A DNA stretch of 64,000 bases. Origin: Thermus islandicus DSM 21543 (GTDB lineage Bacteria > Deinococcota > Deinococci > Deinococcales > Thermaceae). Location: the NCBI RefSeq assembly GCF_000421625.1, contig NZ_ATXJ01000001.1, positions 186,001 through 250,000 of the forward strand. Reading direction: 5' to 3'. Of this stretch, positions 1 to 7,384 are shown one piece after another; position 1 is the stretch's first letter, and the number at the start of each line of letters is the position of its first letter. A program made the translations under genes and the position numbers. The notes under the pieces were generated by a model that saw nothing but the letters and a program-made list of their open reading frames with translations, had not been told where the DNA came from and did no database searches.

Positions 1-6
1 CGAACC

Positions 7-543
7 GTGGACTTCGCCCTCCTCCTGGGGGAGGTCCAGGAGATGGAGGAAAGGCTCCTCGGGGGCACCCTGGGGCCCTGGCACGGCCTCCAGGTGGAGG
101 TGCAGCTCTTCCTCCTGGGCCTGCCCCGGGCCATCTTCTTCCTCCTGGCCGCGGCCTTGGCCTTCTTTCCCCTCTACCTGATCCGCCTCACCTTCGGGGG
201 CAGGAACGTGTACTGGAACCTCCTGGGGCTCGCCTTCCTCTTCCTGGTGCTTCCCATCGTCACCGAAGGGCTCTCCTACATGGGCTCCATCCTGGCCGAG
301 TACGGGGGCCTGCCCGCCCTGGGGGTGCTCTCCAACCTCTCCGTGGCCCAGGCCCTGATGCCCTACCTGGCCTGGGGGCTCTCCGCCTTCCTGGTGGTGG
401 CCCTGGCCACCGCAGGGCTCCGGGGCATCGCCGCCCAGTTCGGCCTCCTCAAGGAGCGGGGGGCGGAGGTAGTCACCACGGAGGAAAGGCCCTCCTCCAC
501 CCTCACCAGCGAGACCATCGTGGAGTGGGACGAGGAGTTCTAG
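7..543 (+). CDS. Uncharacterised membrane protein, possibly 5'-truncated by the window edge
   Basis: I do not recognise the family. The reading frame has three or four hydrophobic segments (about residues 38-58, 68-88 and 115-138) and ends in a hydrophilic, acidic tail of about 30 residues rich in Thr, Ser and Glu, so it should be an integral membrane protein. The first possible start in the window is GTG at 7, but the frame stays open to base 1, so the true start may lie outside. It converges on fmt across a 125-base gap that contains a strong hairpin. Function unknown. Confidence 0.6.
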   Translation: MDFALLLGEVQEMEERLLGGTLGPWHGLQVEVQLFLLGLPRAIFFLLAAALAFFPLYLIRLTFGGRNVYWNLLGLAFLFLVLPIVTEGLSYMGSILAEYGGLPALGVLSNLSVAQALMPYLAWGLSAFLVVALATAGLRGIAAQFGLLKERGAEVVTTEERPSSTLTSETIVEWDEEF

Positions 544-544
544 G

Positions 545-573
545 CCCCCCCGCTCTGGCGCCAGAGCTGGGGG
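545..573. terminator. Hairpin between convergent genes, probable bidirectional terminator
   Basis: A perfect 16-base palindrome (GCTCTGGCGCCAGAGC, 552-567) is extended by C-rich and G-rich flanks to make a long GC stem directly after the stop codon of the membrane protein gene. There is no T-run, so intrinsic termination is plausible but not certain. It lies in the gap between two genes that point at each other. Confidence 0.5.
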
Positions 574-610
574 CCCAACGCGGGCTTGCACCCGCATGGG
601 GGCCCCGGTC
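569..610 (+). repeat. Intergenic repeat family, copy A (hairpin form)
   Basis: The core GCGGGCTTG-CA-CCCGC followed by ATGGGGGCCCCGGT can fold into a stem with the preceding GGGGCCC. The same words (GCGGGCTTG, CCCG, ATGGGGGCCCCGGT) recur at 39638-39705, and shorter relatives lie at 43965-44016 and 45475-45495. All copies are intergenic. Confidence 0.55.
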
Positions 611-668
611 AACGTATCCGAGACCCCCTTCCTGAGGCTTTCCTTGTGCCTGGGCTCGGATGCGGGGG

Positions 669-1583
669 CTACTCCAAGCGGGTTCCCGGCCCCACCCCGT
701 ACCCCCGGGCCCAGTCGGCGGCGGGCATAGGGCGCCTGCCCTCGGGCTGGACCTCGAGGAGGCGGAGGAGTCCCTCCCCCGTGCCCACCAGGACCCCTTC
801 CCGGTCCACAGCCTGCACCACCCCAGGCGCTCCCCGCCCCGGCTCCGGCCGCATCCTGAGGGCCTTCACCCGCCTTCCCCCGTGGAAGAAGTAGCTCCCG
901 GGCCAGGGCTGGACCCCCCGGTGGCGGTTAAAGATGGCCTCGGCGCTCTCCTCAAAGCGCACCCTTCCCTCCTCCTTGGTGAGGAGGGGGGCGTAGCTGG
1001 CCTCCCCCTCCTGGGGGACGGGGACGAGGTGGGGAAGCCTCTCCAGCACCTCCAGGAGAAGCTCAATGCCCTTGTCCCGGAGCCTCTCGGAGAGGGCCAC
1101 CGCGTCCTCCTCGGGAAGGATCTCCGTGCGCCAAACGGCGTAGAGGGGCCCGGTGTCCAGCCCCTCCTCGGTCTTCATGATGGAAACCCCCGTCTCCCGC
1201 TCCCCGCGGATCAGCGCCCAGGGGACGGGAGCCGGCCCCCGGTACTTGGGGAGGAGGGAGGGGTGGAGGTTGAGGAAGCCATAGGGGGGCACCTCCAGCA
1301 CCTCCTTGGGCAGCACCTTGCCGTAGGCCGCGGTGACGGCCACCTCCGGGGAAGCGGCGCGGAAAGCCTCCAGAAACTCCCGGTTGCCCTTGAGCCGCTC
1401 GGGCTTGAGGAGGGGAAGGCCGTGGTCCGAGGCGTACCGGGCCACGGGGCTCGGGGCGGGCCTTAGGCCCCTTCCCTGGGGCTTATCGGGCTGGGTCACC
1501 ACCAGGACCACCTGGTGGCGGCGGCGCAAGGCCTCGAGGACGGGCACCGACCAGGCGGGGGTGCCGAAGAAGGCCACCCTCAT
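669..1583 (-). CDS. fmt: Methionyl-tRNA formyltransferase
   Basis: Formylates the methionine on initiator tRNA using 10-formyl-tetrahydrofolate. The 304-residue protein has the formyltransferase core with the signature SLLPKYRGPAPV at about residue 110, including the H-P-S-L-L-P segment that carries the catalytic His. It continues through TGVSIMKTEEGLDTGP and has the usual C-terminal tRNA-binding domain. Length is normal for the family. Its ATG overlaps the stop of def by 4 bases, so the two are translationally coupled. It is the last gene of the run cdaA-cdaR-def-fmt. High confidence. Confidence 0.96.
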   Translation of the reverse strand: MRVAFFGTPAWSVPVLEALRRRHQVVLVVTQPDKPQGRGLRPAPSPVARYASDHGLPLLKPERLKGNREFLEAFRAASPEVAVTAAYGKVLPKEVLEVPPYGFLNLHPSLLPKYRGPAPVPWALIRGERETGVSIMKTEEGLDTGPLYAVWRTEILPEEDAVALSERLRDKGIELLLEVLERLPHLVPVPQEGEASYAPLLTKEEGRVRFEESAEAIFNRHRGVQPWPGSYFFHGGRRVKALRMRPEPGRGAPGVVQAVDREGVLVGTGEGLLRLLEVQPEGRRPMPAADWARGYGVGPGTRLE

Positions 1584-2152
1584 CGGGCGAGCTCCTTGAG
1601 GCGGGCCCGGGCCTCCTTCTGGAGGCGGGCGAGCTCCTTTCGGTTCTCCTCCAGGAAGGCCTCCCGCTTGGGCCCAGGGAGGCGCTCAAAGAAGAGGATC
1701 CCGTCCAGGTGGTCTATCTCGTGCTGGAAAACGCGGGCCATGTACCCCTCCAGCTCCAGGGTGCGAGGCCTCCCCTCCTCGTCCTGGAAGGCCACGCGGA
1801 GGCGCTCCGCGCGGGGCACCTCCTCGGAGTAGAGCCCAGGCAGGGAGAGGCACCCCTCTATTCCTTCCACCTGGCCCTCCCGGTGGGTGATCACGGGGTT
1901 CGCCACCACGTACACCCGGCGCACCAGGTCCCGGAGCGGCCTCTCCTCCTCCTCGGGCTCGTCCGCGTACTCCACGGCCACGAAGACGCGCTGGGAAAGC
2001 CCGATCTGGGGGGCGGCCAACCCCACCCCTCGGGCCTCAAACATGGTCTCCAGCATCTCCTCGGCGAGCCGCTTGATCCCGGCGAAGTCCTGGACGGGGC
2101 GGGCCTTCCTCCGTAGCACCGGGTCCCCGTAGAGGCGGATGGGATGGATCAT
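1580..2152 (-). CDS. def: Peptide deformylase
   Basis: Removes the N-formyl group from nascent proteins, the partner reaction of fmt. All three metal-site motifs are present: GVGLAAPQIG, EGCLSLPG (metal Cys) and HEIDH (two metal His plus the catalytic Glu). I place the start at ATG 2152 (MIHPIRLYGDP), giving 190 residues. The same frame stays open further upstream, but that extra part is low-complexity Gly/Pro sequence with no resemblance to the family. It starts 5 bases after the cdaR stop and overlaps fmt by 4 bases. Confidence 0.95.
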   Translation of the reverse strand: MIHPIRLYGDPVLRRKARPVQDFAGIKRLAEEMLETMFEARGVGLAAPQIGLSQRVFVAVEYADEPEEEERPLRDLVRRVYVVANPVITHREGQVEGIEGCLSLPGLYSEEVPRAERLRVAFQDEEGRPRTLELEGYMARVFQHEIDHLDGILFFERLPGPKREAFLEENRKELARLQKEARARLKELAR

Positions 2153-2157
2153 CCTAT

Positions 2158-2973
2158 CTATTCTAGCCCAAGCCGCACCCTTCCCAAAACCTGGCCCAGA
2201 GGGCGCACCCCCGGGGGCAGGTCCAAGACCCAAGGCCCCACCACCTCCCCCGGGCGGAAGCCCCCTTGGGGCCTAGCCTCCACCCGCTCCAGGCCCTCCA
2301 GGGCCTCCCTAGGCCCCACCACCTCCACCCTCCTCGGGGCGTAGTCCAGGACCTTGAGCCCTGGGGGCGGCTTCACCACCAGGGGCACCTCCTTGCGGAA
2401 AAGGGGGGCCTCCCGGGCCACCACCCGCACCTGGGAGGGGGAAAGGTCCACCCCGGGAAGGGGCCCCTGGGGGCCAAAGGCGGTGAGGGGCACCGCCTCC
2501 CCCCCAAGGTCCAGCCCCAGGGCCACCACCGCCTCCTCCACCCGGCTCCTCGGCCCCCGGGCCTCCACGAAGGCGGGCTCGGTCCGCACCCAGGCCCCCT
2601 GGGCGAGGACCTCCACGGGCAGGGTGCGGGTGAACAGGGCTTCCACCTGGCCCTCCACCCGGGCAGGGCGCACCTCCAGCACCTCCACCCCTTGGGGCAC
2701 GGCCACCCGCACCTCGCGGCTAAAGGCCCCTTCCGCTCCCGAGAGGTCCAGGTAGGCGGAAACCGGGGGCGTGCCCTCCACCAGGGGGGCAGGCCCCCGG
2801 AGGCGCAGGAAGACCTCCTTGGGCGCCCCCTCGGCCACCTGGTCCTGCCCCAGGCCCACCACCCGAAGGGGTACGCTCAGGGCCCTCTCCACCACCGGGG
2901 TCCTTTCCCTTAGGGAGTACCAGGCGGCCAGGGCCACCAAAAAGGAGAGGAGGAGGGCGGGCCAGTCACGCAT
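2158..2973 (-). CDS. cdaR: YbbR-domain protein, CdaR-like partner of the diadenylate cyclase
   Basis: A 271-residue protein with one N-terminal membrane anchor (about residues 6-22) followed by several YbbR-type beta repeats with the recurring pattern of a short strand ending in V-E-V-x-G-P or L-R-L-R-G-P. In Firmicutes, YbbR proteins next to cdaA bind and modulate the cyclase. Here the gene overlaps the cdaA stop by 8 bases, which supports the same role. The start ATG at 2973 places the anchor at the extreme N terminus. The effect on c-di-AMP output is inferred from context. Confidence 0.85.
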   Translation of the reverse strand: MRDWPALLLSFLVALAAWYSLRERTPVVERALSVPLRVVGLGQDQVAEGAPKEVFLRLRGPAPLVEGTPPVSAYLDLSGAEGAFSREVRVAVPQGVEVLEVRPARVEGQVEALFTRTLPVEVLAQGAWVRTEPAFVEARGPRSRVEEAVVALGLDLGGEAVPLTAFGPQGPLPGVDLSPSQVRVVAREAPLFRKEVPLVVKPPPGLKVLDYAPRRVEVVGPREALEGLERVEARPQGGFRPGEVVGPWVLDLPPGVRPLGQVLGRVRLGLE

Positions 2974-3679
2974 GGGCCAACCCCTTGAGCTTCTCCCGCA
3001 GGGCCTCGAGGCTGAGGGGCGGGGAAAGCCGCCCTCCCTCCGCCACCCGGATGGCCCCCGTTTCCTCGCTCACCACGATCACCAGGGCATCGGAGACCTC
3101 GGAAAGCCCCAGGGCCGCCCGGTGCCGGGTGCCCAGGCCCATGTGGGCCTCGGAGAGGGGGAAGACGCAGCCGGCGGCGAAGAGCCGGTCGCCCCGGAGG
3201 ATGGCCCCCCCATCGTGCAGGGGGGTCCCGGGATGGAAGAGGGTCACCAGGAGGCGGGCGGAAAGCCTGGCCTCCACCACCTCCCCGGTGGCCGCGTACT
3301 CCCCCAAAGGGGTGCGCCGCTCCAGGGCGATGAGGGCCCCGTAGCGCCGCTCGGCCAGGCGGGCCATCCCCAAAAGGAGCTCTTCCAGGACCAAGGAGGC
3401 GGCCCTTGGCCCCTGGGCCCGTCCCAGGCGCTCCAAGAGGCCCCTAAGCTCCGGCTGGAAGACCACGATGAGGGCAAAGGCGCCCAGGGTAGCGGCGTTG
3501 CCGAGAAGCCAAGACAGGGTGGAAAGCCCGAGGAGGCTGGCGAGAAACCAGACCAGGAGGTAGACCAGAACCCCCCGCACCAGGTTGAGGGCCCGGGTAC
3601 CGGAGATGAGCCGCCAGAGGTAGTAAAAGAGGACGGTGACGAGGAGGATGTCCAGGAGGTCGCGCCAGGTGAAGGGCAT
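2966..3679 (-). CDS. cdaA: Diadenylate cyclase (CdaA type)
   Basis: Makes the second messenger c-di-AMP from two ATP. Residues 1-80 contain about three membrane helices. The DAC domain follows, with the two diagnostic motifs: DGA (in LHDGGAIL) and RHR (in GTRHRAALGLSE). The 237-residue size and topology fit CdaA rather than DisA. It is first in the cdaA-cdaR-def-fmt run, so c-di-AMP synthesis is linked to formyl-methionine processing. A start at ATG 3679 puts the first helix directly after MPFTWRD. Confidence 0.94.
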   Translation of the reverse strand: MPFTWRDLLDILLVTVLFYYLWRLISGTRALNLVRGVLVYLLVWFLASLLGLSTLSWLLGNAATLGAFALIVVFQPELRGLLERLGRAQGPRAASLVLEELLLGMARLAERRYGALIALERRTPLGEYAATGEVVEARLSARLLVTLFHPGTPLHDGGAILRGDRLFAAGCVFPLSEAHMGLGTRHRAALGLSEVSDALVIVVSEETGAIRVAEGGRLSPPLSLEALREKLKGLAHA

Positions 3680-3751
3680 GGTCTAGGCCAGACCCGGGCC
3701 CCCGCCCCCGGCCTCGAGCGCTGCCCCGAAGGAGAGCCTCACCGGAGCCCC

Positions 3752-4012
3752 CTAGGAGCGGAGCCCCCCTTCCTCCTCCTCCTCGGCCTCCTGGGCCAGG
3801 GCCGCGATCTCCTCGGGGGACATCTCGGAAAGGGCCCGAATCGCCTGGAACTCCTCCAAAAGTTCCTGGATCTCCTCCATGGCCTCCTTCAGGGAGAGCT
3901 CCCCCTCGCGGTACTCGTCCACCACCTCCTCCATGGCCTCGAGGATCCCCACGGCGGCGCTCGCCTGGGAGAGGGCCTGGGCCAGCTCGGAAAGCCGTTC
4001 TGCCAGATCCAT
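3752..4012 (-). CDS. Small acidic protein of unknown function
   Basis: An 86-residue, strongly acidic, probably all-helical protein with heptad-like Leu/Ile spacing over residues 25-65 and a run of Glu near the C terminus (AEEEEEGG). I do not recognise a family. It lies 9 bases downstream of the zapE-like gene and 72 bases upstream of cdaA on the same strand, so it is probably co-transcribed with both. A coiled-coil or protein-binding role is possible but is a guess. Confidence 0.6.
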   Translation of the reverse strand: MDLAERLSELAQALSQASAAVGILEAMEEVVDEYREGELSLKEAMEEIQELLEEFQAIRALSEMSPEEIAALAQEAEEEEEGGLRS

Positions 4013-4021
4013 GCCCCCATA

Positions 4022-4993
4022 CTACCCCAAAAGCTCCGCCAGGCGGGAAAGCGCCCGCCCGTACTTTTTGGCGAAGGCCCCATGGCGGTAGTCTTCGGGA
4101 AAGAGGGCCCCCAGGGAAACCCCCGAGGCCCGGAGGGCCAGGCCGCGGTTATAGACCTGATCCACAAAATGTACGAAGCGCAGGGCATCGTTCTGGTCCT
4201 GTATGGGCTCCAGTCCCCTTAGATAGACCGCTTCCACCCCTTCCAGGAGGTAGCGGTAGCGGATGGGGTGGAGGGCGCGGAGGTGGGCCAGGAGGTCGGG
4301 AAAGGCGTCCAGGGTCTTGGGCCTCGGGTCCTGGTGAAAGGCCTCCAGAAGCTTCCCGTCGCTCCAGGGCTCGGGGAGGCCTCCGGGGTCGCGGTGGCGG
4401 AAATCCTCCCCCTCTATCCGCTCCACGGCGAAGCGGCGGGCGAGCCCTTGGATCTGGTGCCGGAACTGCTCAGCGTTGAACCGCCCCTCCCCCAGGGCGC
4501 CGGGCGGCGTGTTGGAGGTGGTGGCCACCCGGAGGCCCCGGTCCATGGCGAGGGAAAGGAAGTGGGTCACCATCTGGGCGTTGCCGGGGTCGTCCAGCTC
4601 AAACTCGTCCAGGAAGAGGTACCGGAGGGAGGAAAACCGCCTGACCCCCTCCTTGAGGCCGAGAAGCCCCAGGGTGTAGGTGAGCTCCTCAAAGGTGAGG
4701 AAGGCCTTGGGGGAAGGGGCCTCGAGGTAGGCCGCCACCAGGAGGTGGGTCTTGCCCACCCCGAAGCCCCCGTCCAGGTAGATCCCCTGAGGCCCAGGCA
4801 TCCGGGAGCGCAGGAGGCCCCGGGGACGGTCCCTTACCCAGCTTCGCAGCCGCTCCTTGGCCAGGGCCTGGGAGGGATAGCGGGGATCGGGGCGGTAGGC
4901 GGCAAAGGTGGCGCTTCGGAAGCGGGGCGGGGGCACGAAGCCCTGGAGAAGCCTTTCCAGGTCCACCTCGGGATGGCGCTCGGCCAGGCGCAT
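4022..4993 (-). CDS. zapE: AFG1/ZapE-family ATPase
   Basis: A P-loop ATPase of the AFG1/ZapE family. Walker A is GGFGVGKTHLL (about residue 97), Walker B is LFLDEFELDD, and the sensor-like segment ATTSNTPP follows. In proteobacteria ZapE acts at the division ring; in mitochondria AFG1 handles membrane-complex turnover. Which applies here cannot be told. The 323-residue length fits. A -10-like TAGGCT (5001-5006) ends 7 bases before the ATG, consistent with a leaderless transcript. It diverges from the glutaredoxin-like gene. Confidence 0.85.
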   Translation of the reverse strand: MRLAERHPEVDLERLLQGFVPPPRFRSATFAAYRPDPRYPSQALAKERLRSWVRDRPRGLLRSRMPGPQGIYLDGGFGVGKTHLLVAAYLEAPSPKAFLTFEELTYTLGLLGLKEGVRRFSSLRYLFLDEFELDDPGNAQMVTHFLSLAMDRGLRVATTSNTPPGALGEGRFNAEQFRHQIQGLARRFAVERIEGEDFRHRDPGGLPEPWSDGKLLEAFHQDPRPKTLDAFPDLLAHLRALHPIRYRYLLEGVEAVYLRGLEPIQDQNDALRFVHFVDQVYNRGLALRASGVSLGALFPEDYRHGAFAKKYGRALSRLAELLG

Positions 4994-5050
4994 GGTGTAT
5001 AGCCTAGCGCACCCCTCCTAGAGCCGTCCCTTCTGCTACCCTGGTAGGGT

Positions 5051-5305
5051 ATGGTGCGGCTTTACGGCGTCCCCGGCTGCGGCCCCTGCGAGATCGTGAA
5101 GTTGTTCCTGGCCCAGCAGGGCATCCCTTACCTCTTCGTGGACGTCAGGAAGGACGAGGCGGCGGCCCGAAGGGTGGCCGAGCTCCTGGGAAGCCCCACC
5201 GCCGGGGTAGTCCTGGAGTGGGAGGGGAGGGTGGAGGCCATCCGAGGGGTGTCCCCGGCGCGCCTCCACGCCTGGCTTGCCCACTACCGGGCCAAGGAGG
5301 CCTGA
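5051..5305 (+). CDS. Glutaredoxin-like protein
   Basis: An 84-residue thioredoxin-fold protein with a CGPC active site at residues 10-13 in the usual position after the first strand (VRLYGVPGCGPC). The cis-proline loop is SPTAG, so the fold should be intact. The CGPC dithiol resembles thioredoxin more than the CPYC of classical glutaredoxins, and no glutathione is assumed. It likely reduces disulfides or acts as an NrdH-like donor. A possible -10 (TACCCT, 5037-5042) lies 8 bases before the ATG. Its last 22 bases overlap the convergent dinB-like gene. Confidence 0.8.
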   Translation: MVRLYGVPGCGPCEIVKLFLAQQGIPYLFVDVRKDEAAARRVAELLGSPTAGVVLEWEGRVEAIRGVSPARLHAWLAHYRAKEA

Positions 5306-5793
5306 AGGGCCCTCAGGTGGTGGGCCTCGTGGTAGGCGGCGGCCCGTACCCACCCCAGGGCCGTGAGCTCCCCGAAGAAGGGGTGGGGGAAGGTGGCGGG
5401 GTGCTGGGGATCGGCCTTGGCCGCCTCCTCCAGGAGGAAGGCCCGGGCCTTGGCCAAGAAGGCCAGGACCTCCTCCAGGGAAAGCCCTCCCTTGGGCCGC
5501 ACCCCCTCGGGGGCCTGGGGCTTGCCGTCCTTGACCTCCCCGGGGACGAAGGGCACGGGGGGCAGGCTCTCCCCCGCCGCAAGGCGCCTCAGGCGCCGCA
5601 GGACCCGGGCGGTGGAGTCCTCCACCAGGGCCACGTGCTCCGCCACCATGAGGGGGGTCCAGGCCCCCTCCCGGAGGGGAGCGAAAAGCCAAGCGGGGTC
5701 CGCCTCCCGAAGCAGGGCGAGGAGGGCCTCACGGGTTTCCCCAAGCCGCCTCAGGGCCTCCTCCCAGGTGCCGTAGTCCTCTAACCGAACCAT
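5284..5793 (-). CDS. DinB-family putative metal-dependent hydrolase
   Basis: A 169-residue four-helix-bundle protein of the DinB/YfiT superfamily. Family-typical metal-binding histidines can be seen as AEHV (about residue 53) and the later H-x3-H in YHEAHH (about residue 156). Members include damage-induced proteins and thiol transferases. The substrate is unknown. TACACT (rc of 5799-5804) lies 5 bases before the ATG, again suggesting a leaderless transcript. It diverges from the antitoxin-like gene and overlaps the glutaredoxin-like gene tail to tail. Confidence 0.8.
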   Translation of the reverse strand: MVRLEDYGTWEEALRRLGETREALLALLREADPAWLFAPLREGAWTPLMVAEHVALVEDSTARVLRRLRRLAAGESLPPVPFVPGEVKDGKPQAPEGVRPKGGLSLEEVLAFLAKARAFLLEEAAKADPQHPATFPHPFFGELTALGWVRAAAYHEAHHLRALQASLAR

Positions 5794-5827
5794 GTCTCAG
5801 TGTAAACCAGGCCGTTTTTTTCCTGGC

Positions 5828-5833
5828 TATAGT
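5828..5833 (+). promoter_or_regulatory. -10 element of the antitoxin-like gene (leaderless)
   Basis: TATAGT followed by exactly 6 bases (gggccc) and then ATG 5840. Transcription would start at or next to the ATG. A T-rich stretch lies upstream at about 5814-5820. Confidence 0.6.
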
Positions 5834-5839
5834 GGGCCC

Positions 5840-6055
5840 ATGCGGGTCGTCTTGGTGAGCGAGGCCAAAAACCGCCTCGCCGAGCTCCTCCGCCAGGTGC
5901 AGGCCGGGAAGGAGGCCCTCATCCGGGACCGGGGGATGCCCGTGGCCCTCCTCTCCCCCGCCCTGGGCTCTGGGACCCTCCTTCGGCTAGAGCGCCAGGG
6001 TCTCCTCCGCCGGGGGAAGGCCCCACCTGGAAGACCTTCCCCTTCCTACCCCTAA
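5840..6055 (+). CDS. Phd/YefM-type antitoxin
   Basis: A 71-residue protein beginning MRVVLVSEAKNRLAELL, the usual Phd/YefM N-terminal DNA-binding and dimerisation segment. It has the motif RDRGMPVALLSP, like the family's R-x-G-x-P-V-A-x-L. The C terminus is basic and Pro-rich and would normally contact the toxin. The start at 5840 is chosen because of the -10 element 6 bases before it. Forty-two bases downstream is a shortened PIN-domain toxin remnant, so this looks like an orphaned antitoxin of a VapBC-like pair. Confidence 0.75.
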   Translation: MRVVLVSEAKNRLAELLRQVQAGKEALIRDRGMPVALLSPALGSGTLLRLERQGLLRRGKAPPGRPSPSYP

Positions 6056-6097
6056 GAAAAACGTCCTCTAGGCCCTCCTGGAGGAACGGGAGGAGGG

Positions 6098-6394
6098 ATG
6101 AGGTTCTGGGACACCTCGGCCCTGAGCCGGAGGAGGCGGGAAGGGGTCCTTAAGGACGAAGACCCCGCCTTGGCCCTAAAGCGCCTTCGGAGGCGCAAGG
6201 CCGCCTGGCACGAGGTCCTCCCCGCAGAAAGGGTGCGCCGGGAAGCCCTCCGCCTCCTCCAGGCCCACCCCTTGAGGACCCTGGACGCCCTTCCACTGGC
6301 TTCCCTTCTGGTGGCGGCCGAGGTCACCCTGGACGGGCGGCTGGCCCTAACGGCCTCCTTGGAGGGCGTTCCCGTGTTCGGACCTTCGGTATAA
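6098..6394 (+). pseudogene. Remnant of a VapC-type PIN-domain toxin (internal deletion)
   Basis: The 98-residue frame starts MRFWDTSAL, the normal VapC N terminus with the first catalytic Asp. It then jumps to a segment resembling the C-terminal half of PIN toxins (HPLRTLDALPLASLLVAAE, then LDGRLALTASLEGVPVFG). VapC proteins are usually 125-145 residues. The missing 30-45 residues would carry the second conserved acidic residue and the central helices. The D of LRTLDAL, the third acidic position, is kept. The product is very likely inactive as an RNase. The stop codon TAA lies inside the TATAAT box of fabI. Confidence 0.65.
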
Positions 6395-6395
6395 T
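6390..6395 (+). promoter_or_regulatory. -10 element of fabI (leaderless)
   Basis: A perfect TATAAT, then 6 bases (all C), then the fabI ATG at 6402. The TAA stop of the toxin remnant (6392-6394) is inside the hexamer. Confidence 0.7.
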
Positions 6396-6401
6396 CCCCC
6401 C

Positions 6402-7181
6402 ATGCTTACCGTGGACCTCTCGGGCAAAAAGGCCCTGGTCATGGGGGTCACCAACCAGCGGAGCCTGGGCTTCGCCATCGCCGAGAAGCTCAAGCGGGCG
6501 GGGGCGGAGGTGGCCCTAAGCTACCAGGCGGAAAGGCTCCGCCCCGAGGCGGAGAAGCTCGCCGAGGCCCTGGGAGGGGCCCTCCTCTTCCAGGCGGACG
6601 TGACCCGGGACGGGGAGCTGGACGCCCTCTTCGCCGGGGTAAGGGAGGCCTTTGGGGAGCTGGACTACCTGGTTCACGCCATCGCCTTCGCCCCCCGGGA
6701 GGCCATGGAGGGGAGGTACCTAGACACCAGGCGCCAGGACTGGCTTTTGGCCCTCGAGGTCTCCGCCTATTCCCTGGTGGCCGTGGCCCAGAGGGCCGAG
6801 CCCCTCCTCCGGGAAGGGGGCGGGATCGTCACCCTCACCTACTACGCCAGCGAGAAGGTGGTGCCCAAGTACAACGTGATGGCCATCGCCAAGGCGGCCC
6901 TCGAGGCCAGCGTCCGCTACCTGGCCTTTGAGCTCGGGCCCAAGGGGGTGCGGGTGAACGCCATCTCTGCGGGCCCTGTGCGCACCGTGGCGGCGCGGAG
7001 CATCCCCGGCTTTTCCAAGATGTACGATCGGGTGGCGCAGACCGCCCCCCTAAAGCGCAACGTGACCCAGGAGGAGGTGGGCAACCTCGGCCTCTTCCTC
7101 CTCTCGCCCCTCGCAAGCGGCATCACCGGGGAGGTCATCTACGTGGACGCCGGGTACCACATCATGGGGATGGAGGTCTAG
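6402..7181 (+). CDS. fabI: Enoyl-[acyl-carrier-protein] reductase (NADH), FabI
   Basis: Catalyses the last reduction of type II fatty-acid elongation. A 259-residue SDR-fold protein with the FabI variant of the cofactor loop (GVTNQRSLGFAIA) in place of the usual G-x-x-x-G-x-G. The FabI active site appears as Y-Y-A-S-E-K-V-V-P-K-Y-N-V-M-A-I-A-K, with the Y-x6-M-x3-K pattern. PVRTVAARSIPGF, the substrate loop, follows. The start is fixed by TATAAT 6 bases upstream. It is transcribed alone, before ispG. Confidence 0.95.
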   Translation: MLTVDLSGKKALVMGVTNQRSLGFAIAEKLKRAGAEVALSYQAERLRPEAEKLAEALGGALLFQADVTRDGELDALFAGVREAFGELDYLVHAIAFAPREAMEGRYLDTRRQDWLLALEVSAYSLVAVAQRAEPLLREGGGIVTLTYYASEKVVPKYNVMAIAKAALEASVRYLAFELGPKGVRVNAISAGPVRTVAARSIPGFSKMYDRVAQTAPLKRNVTQEEVGNLGLFLLSPLASGITGEVIYVDAGYHIMGMEV

Positions 7182-7259
7182 GAGAAGGGCCGGCATCGGT
7201 TCACCGGGTCGAGCCCGGAAGCGCGGGATAGCTTTTCCCCTCCCCTTCGCCCCGTGGAG

Positions 7260-7346
7260 GGCGCCCTGGGGCTCGTGGCCGGCAACCCCCAGGAGAACTT
7301 GGACTTCTACCTGCGGAGCGTGACCAGGACGACCCGGCCAGGAACG
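7260..7346 (+). pseudogene. Fragment of a VOC-family (glyoxalase/ring-cleaving dioxygenase) gene
   Basis: In one frame from about 7263 the translation reads ...[18 protein letters not shown]..., which matches the N-terminal signature of VOC-family ring-cleaving dioxygenases (x-x-V-A-G-x-P-Q-x-N-L-D-F-Y). Both the Met start with its preceding H-H and everything after about 35 residues are absent. It sits in the 203-base fabI-ispG gap, which otherwise contains only a small CCGGG/CCCGG hairpin at 7204-7218. I read it as the leftover of a deleted gene. Confidence 0.5.
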
Positions 7347-7384
7347 TGGCCTGCCCAAGGGTCCTCCTTCCCCCATGGGCTACC

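Noticed and set aside
586-1466. Long plus-strand open frames over fmt
   Set aside because: They are shadows of the fmt gene caused by high third-position GC; the translations are Pro/Arg/Gly-rich with no family resemblance, while fmt has clear motifs.
7196-7220. tRNA-like T-arm (gggtcgagccc) after fabI
   Set aside because: No acceptor, D or anticodon arms can be built around it; it is just a small CCGGG/CCCGG hairpin.
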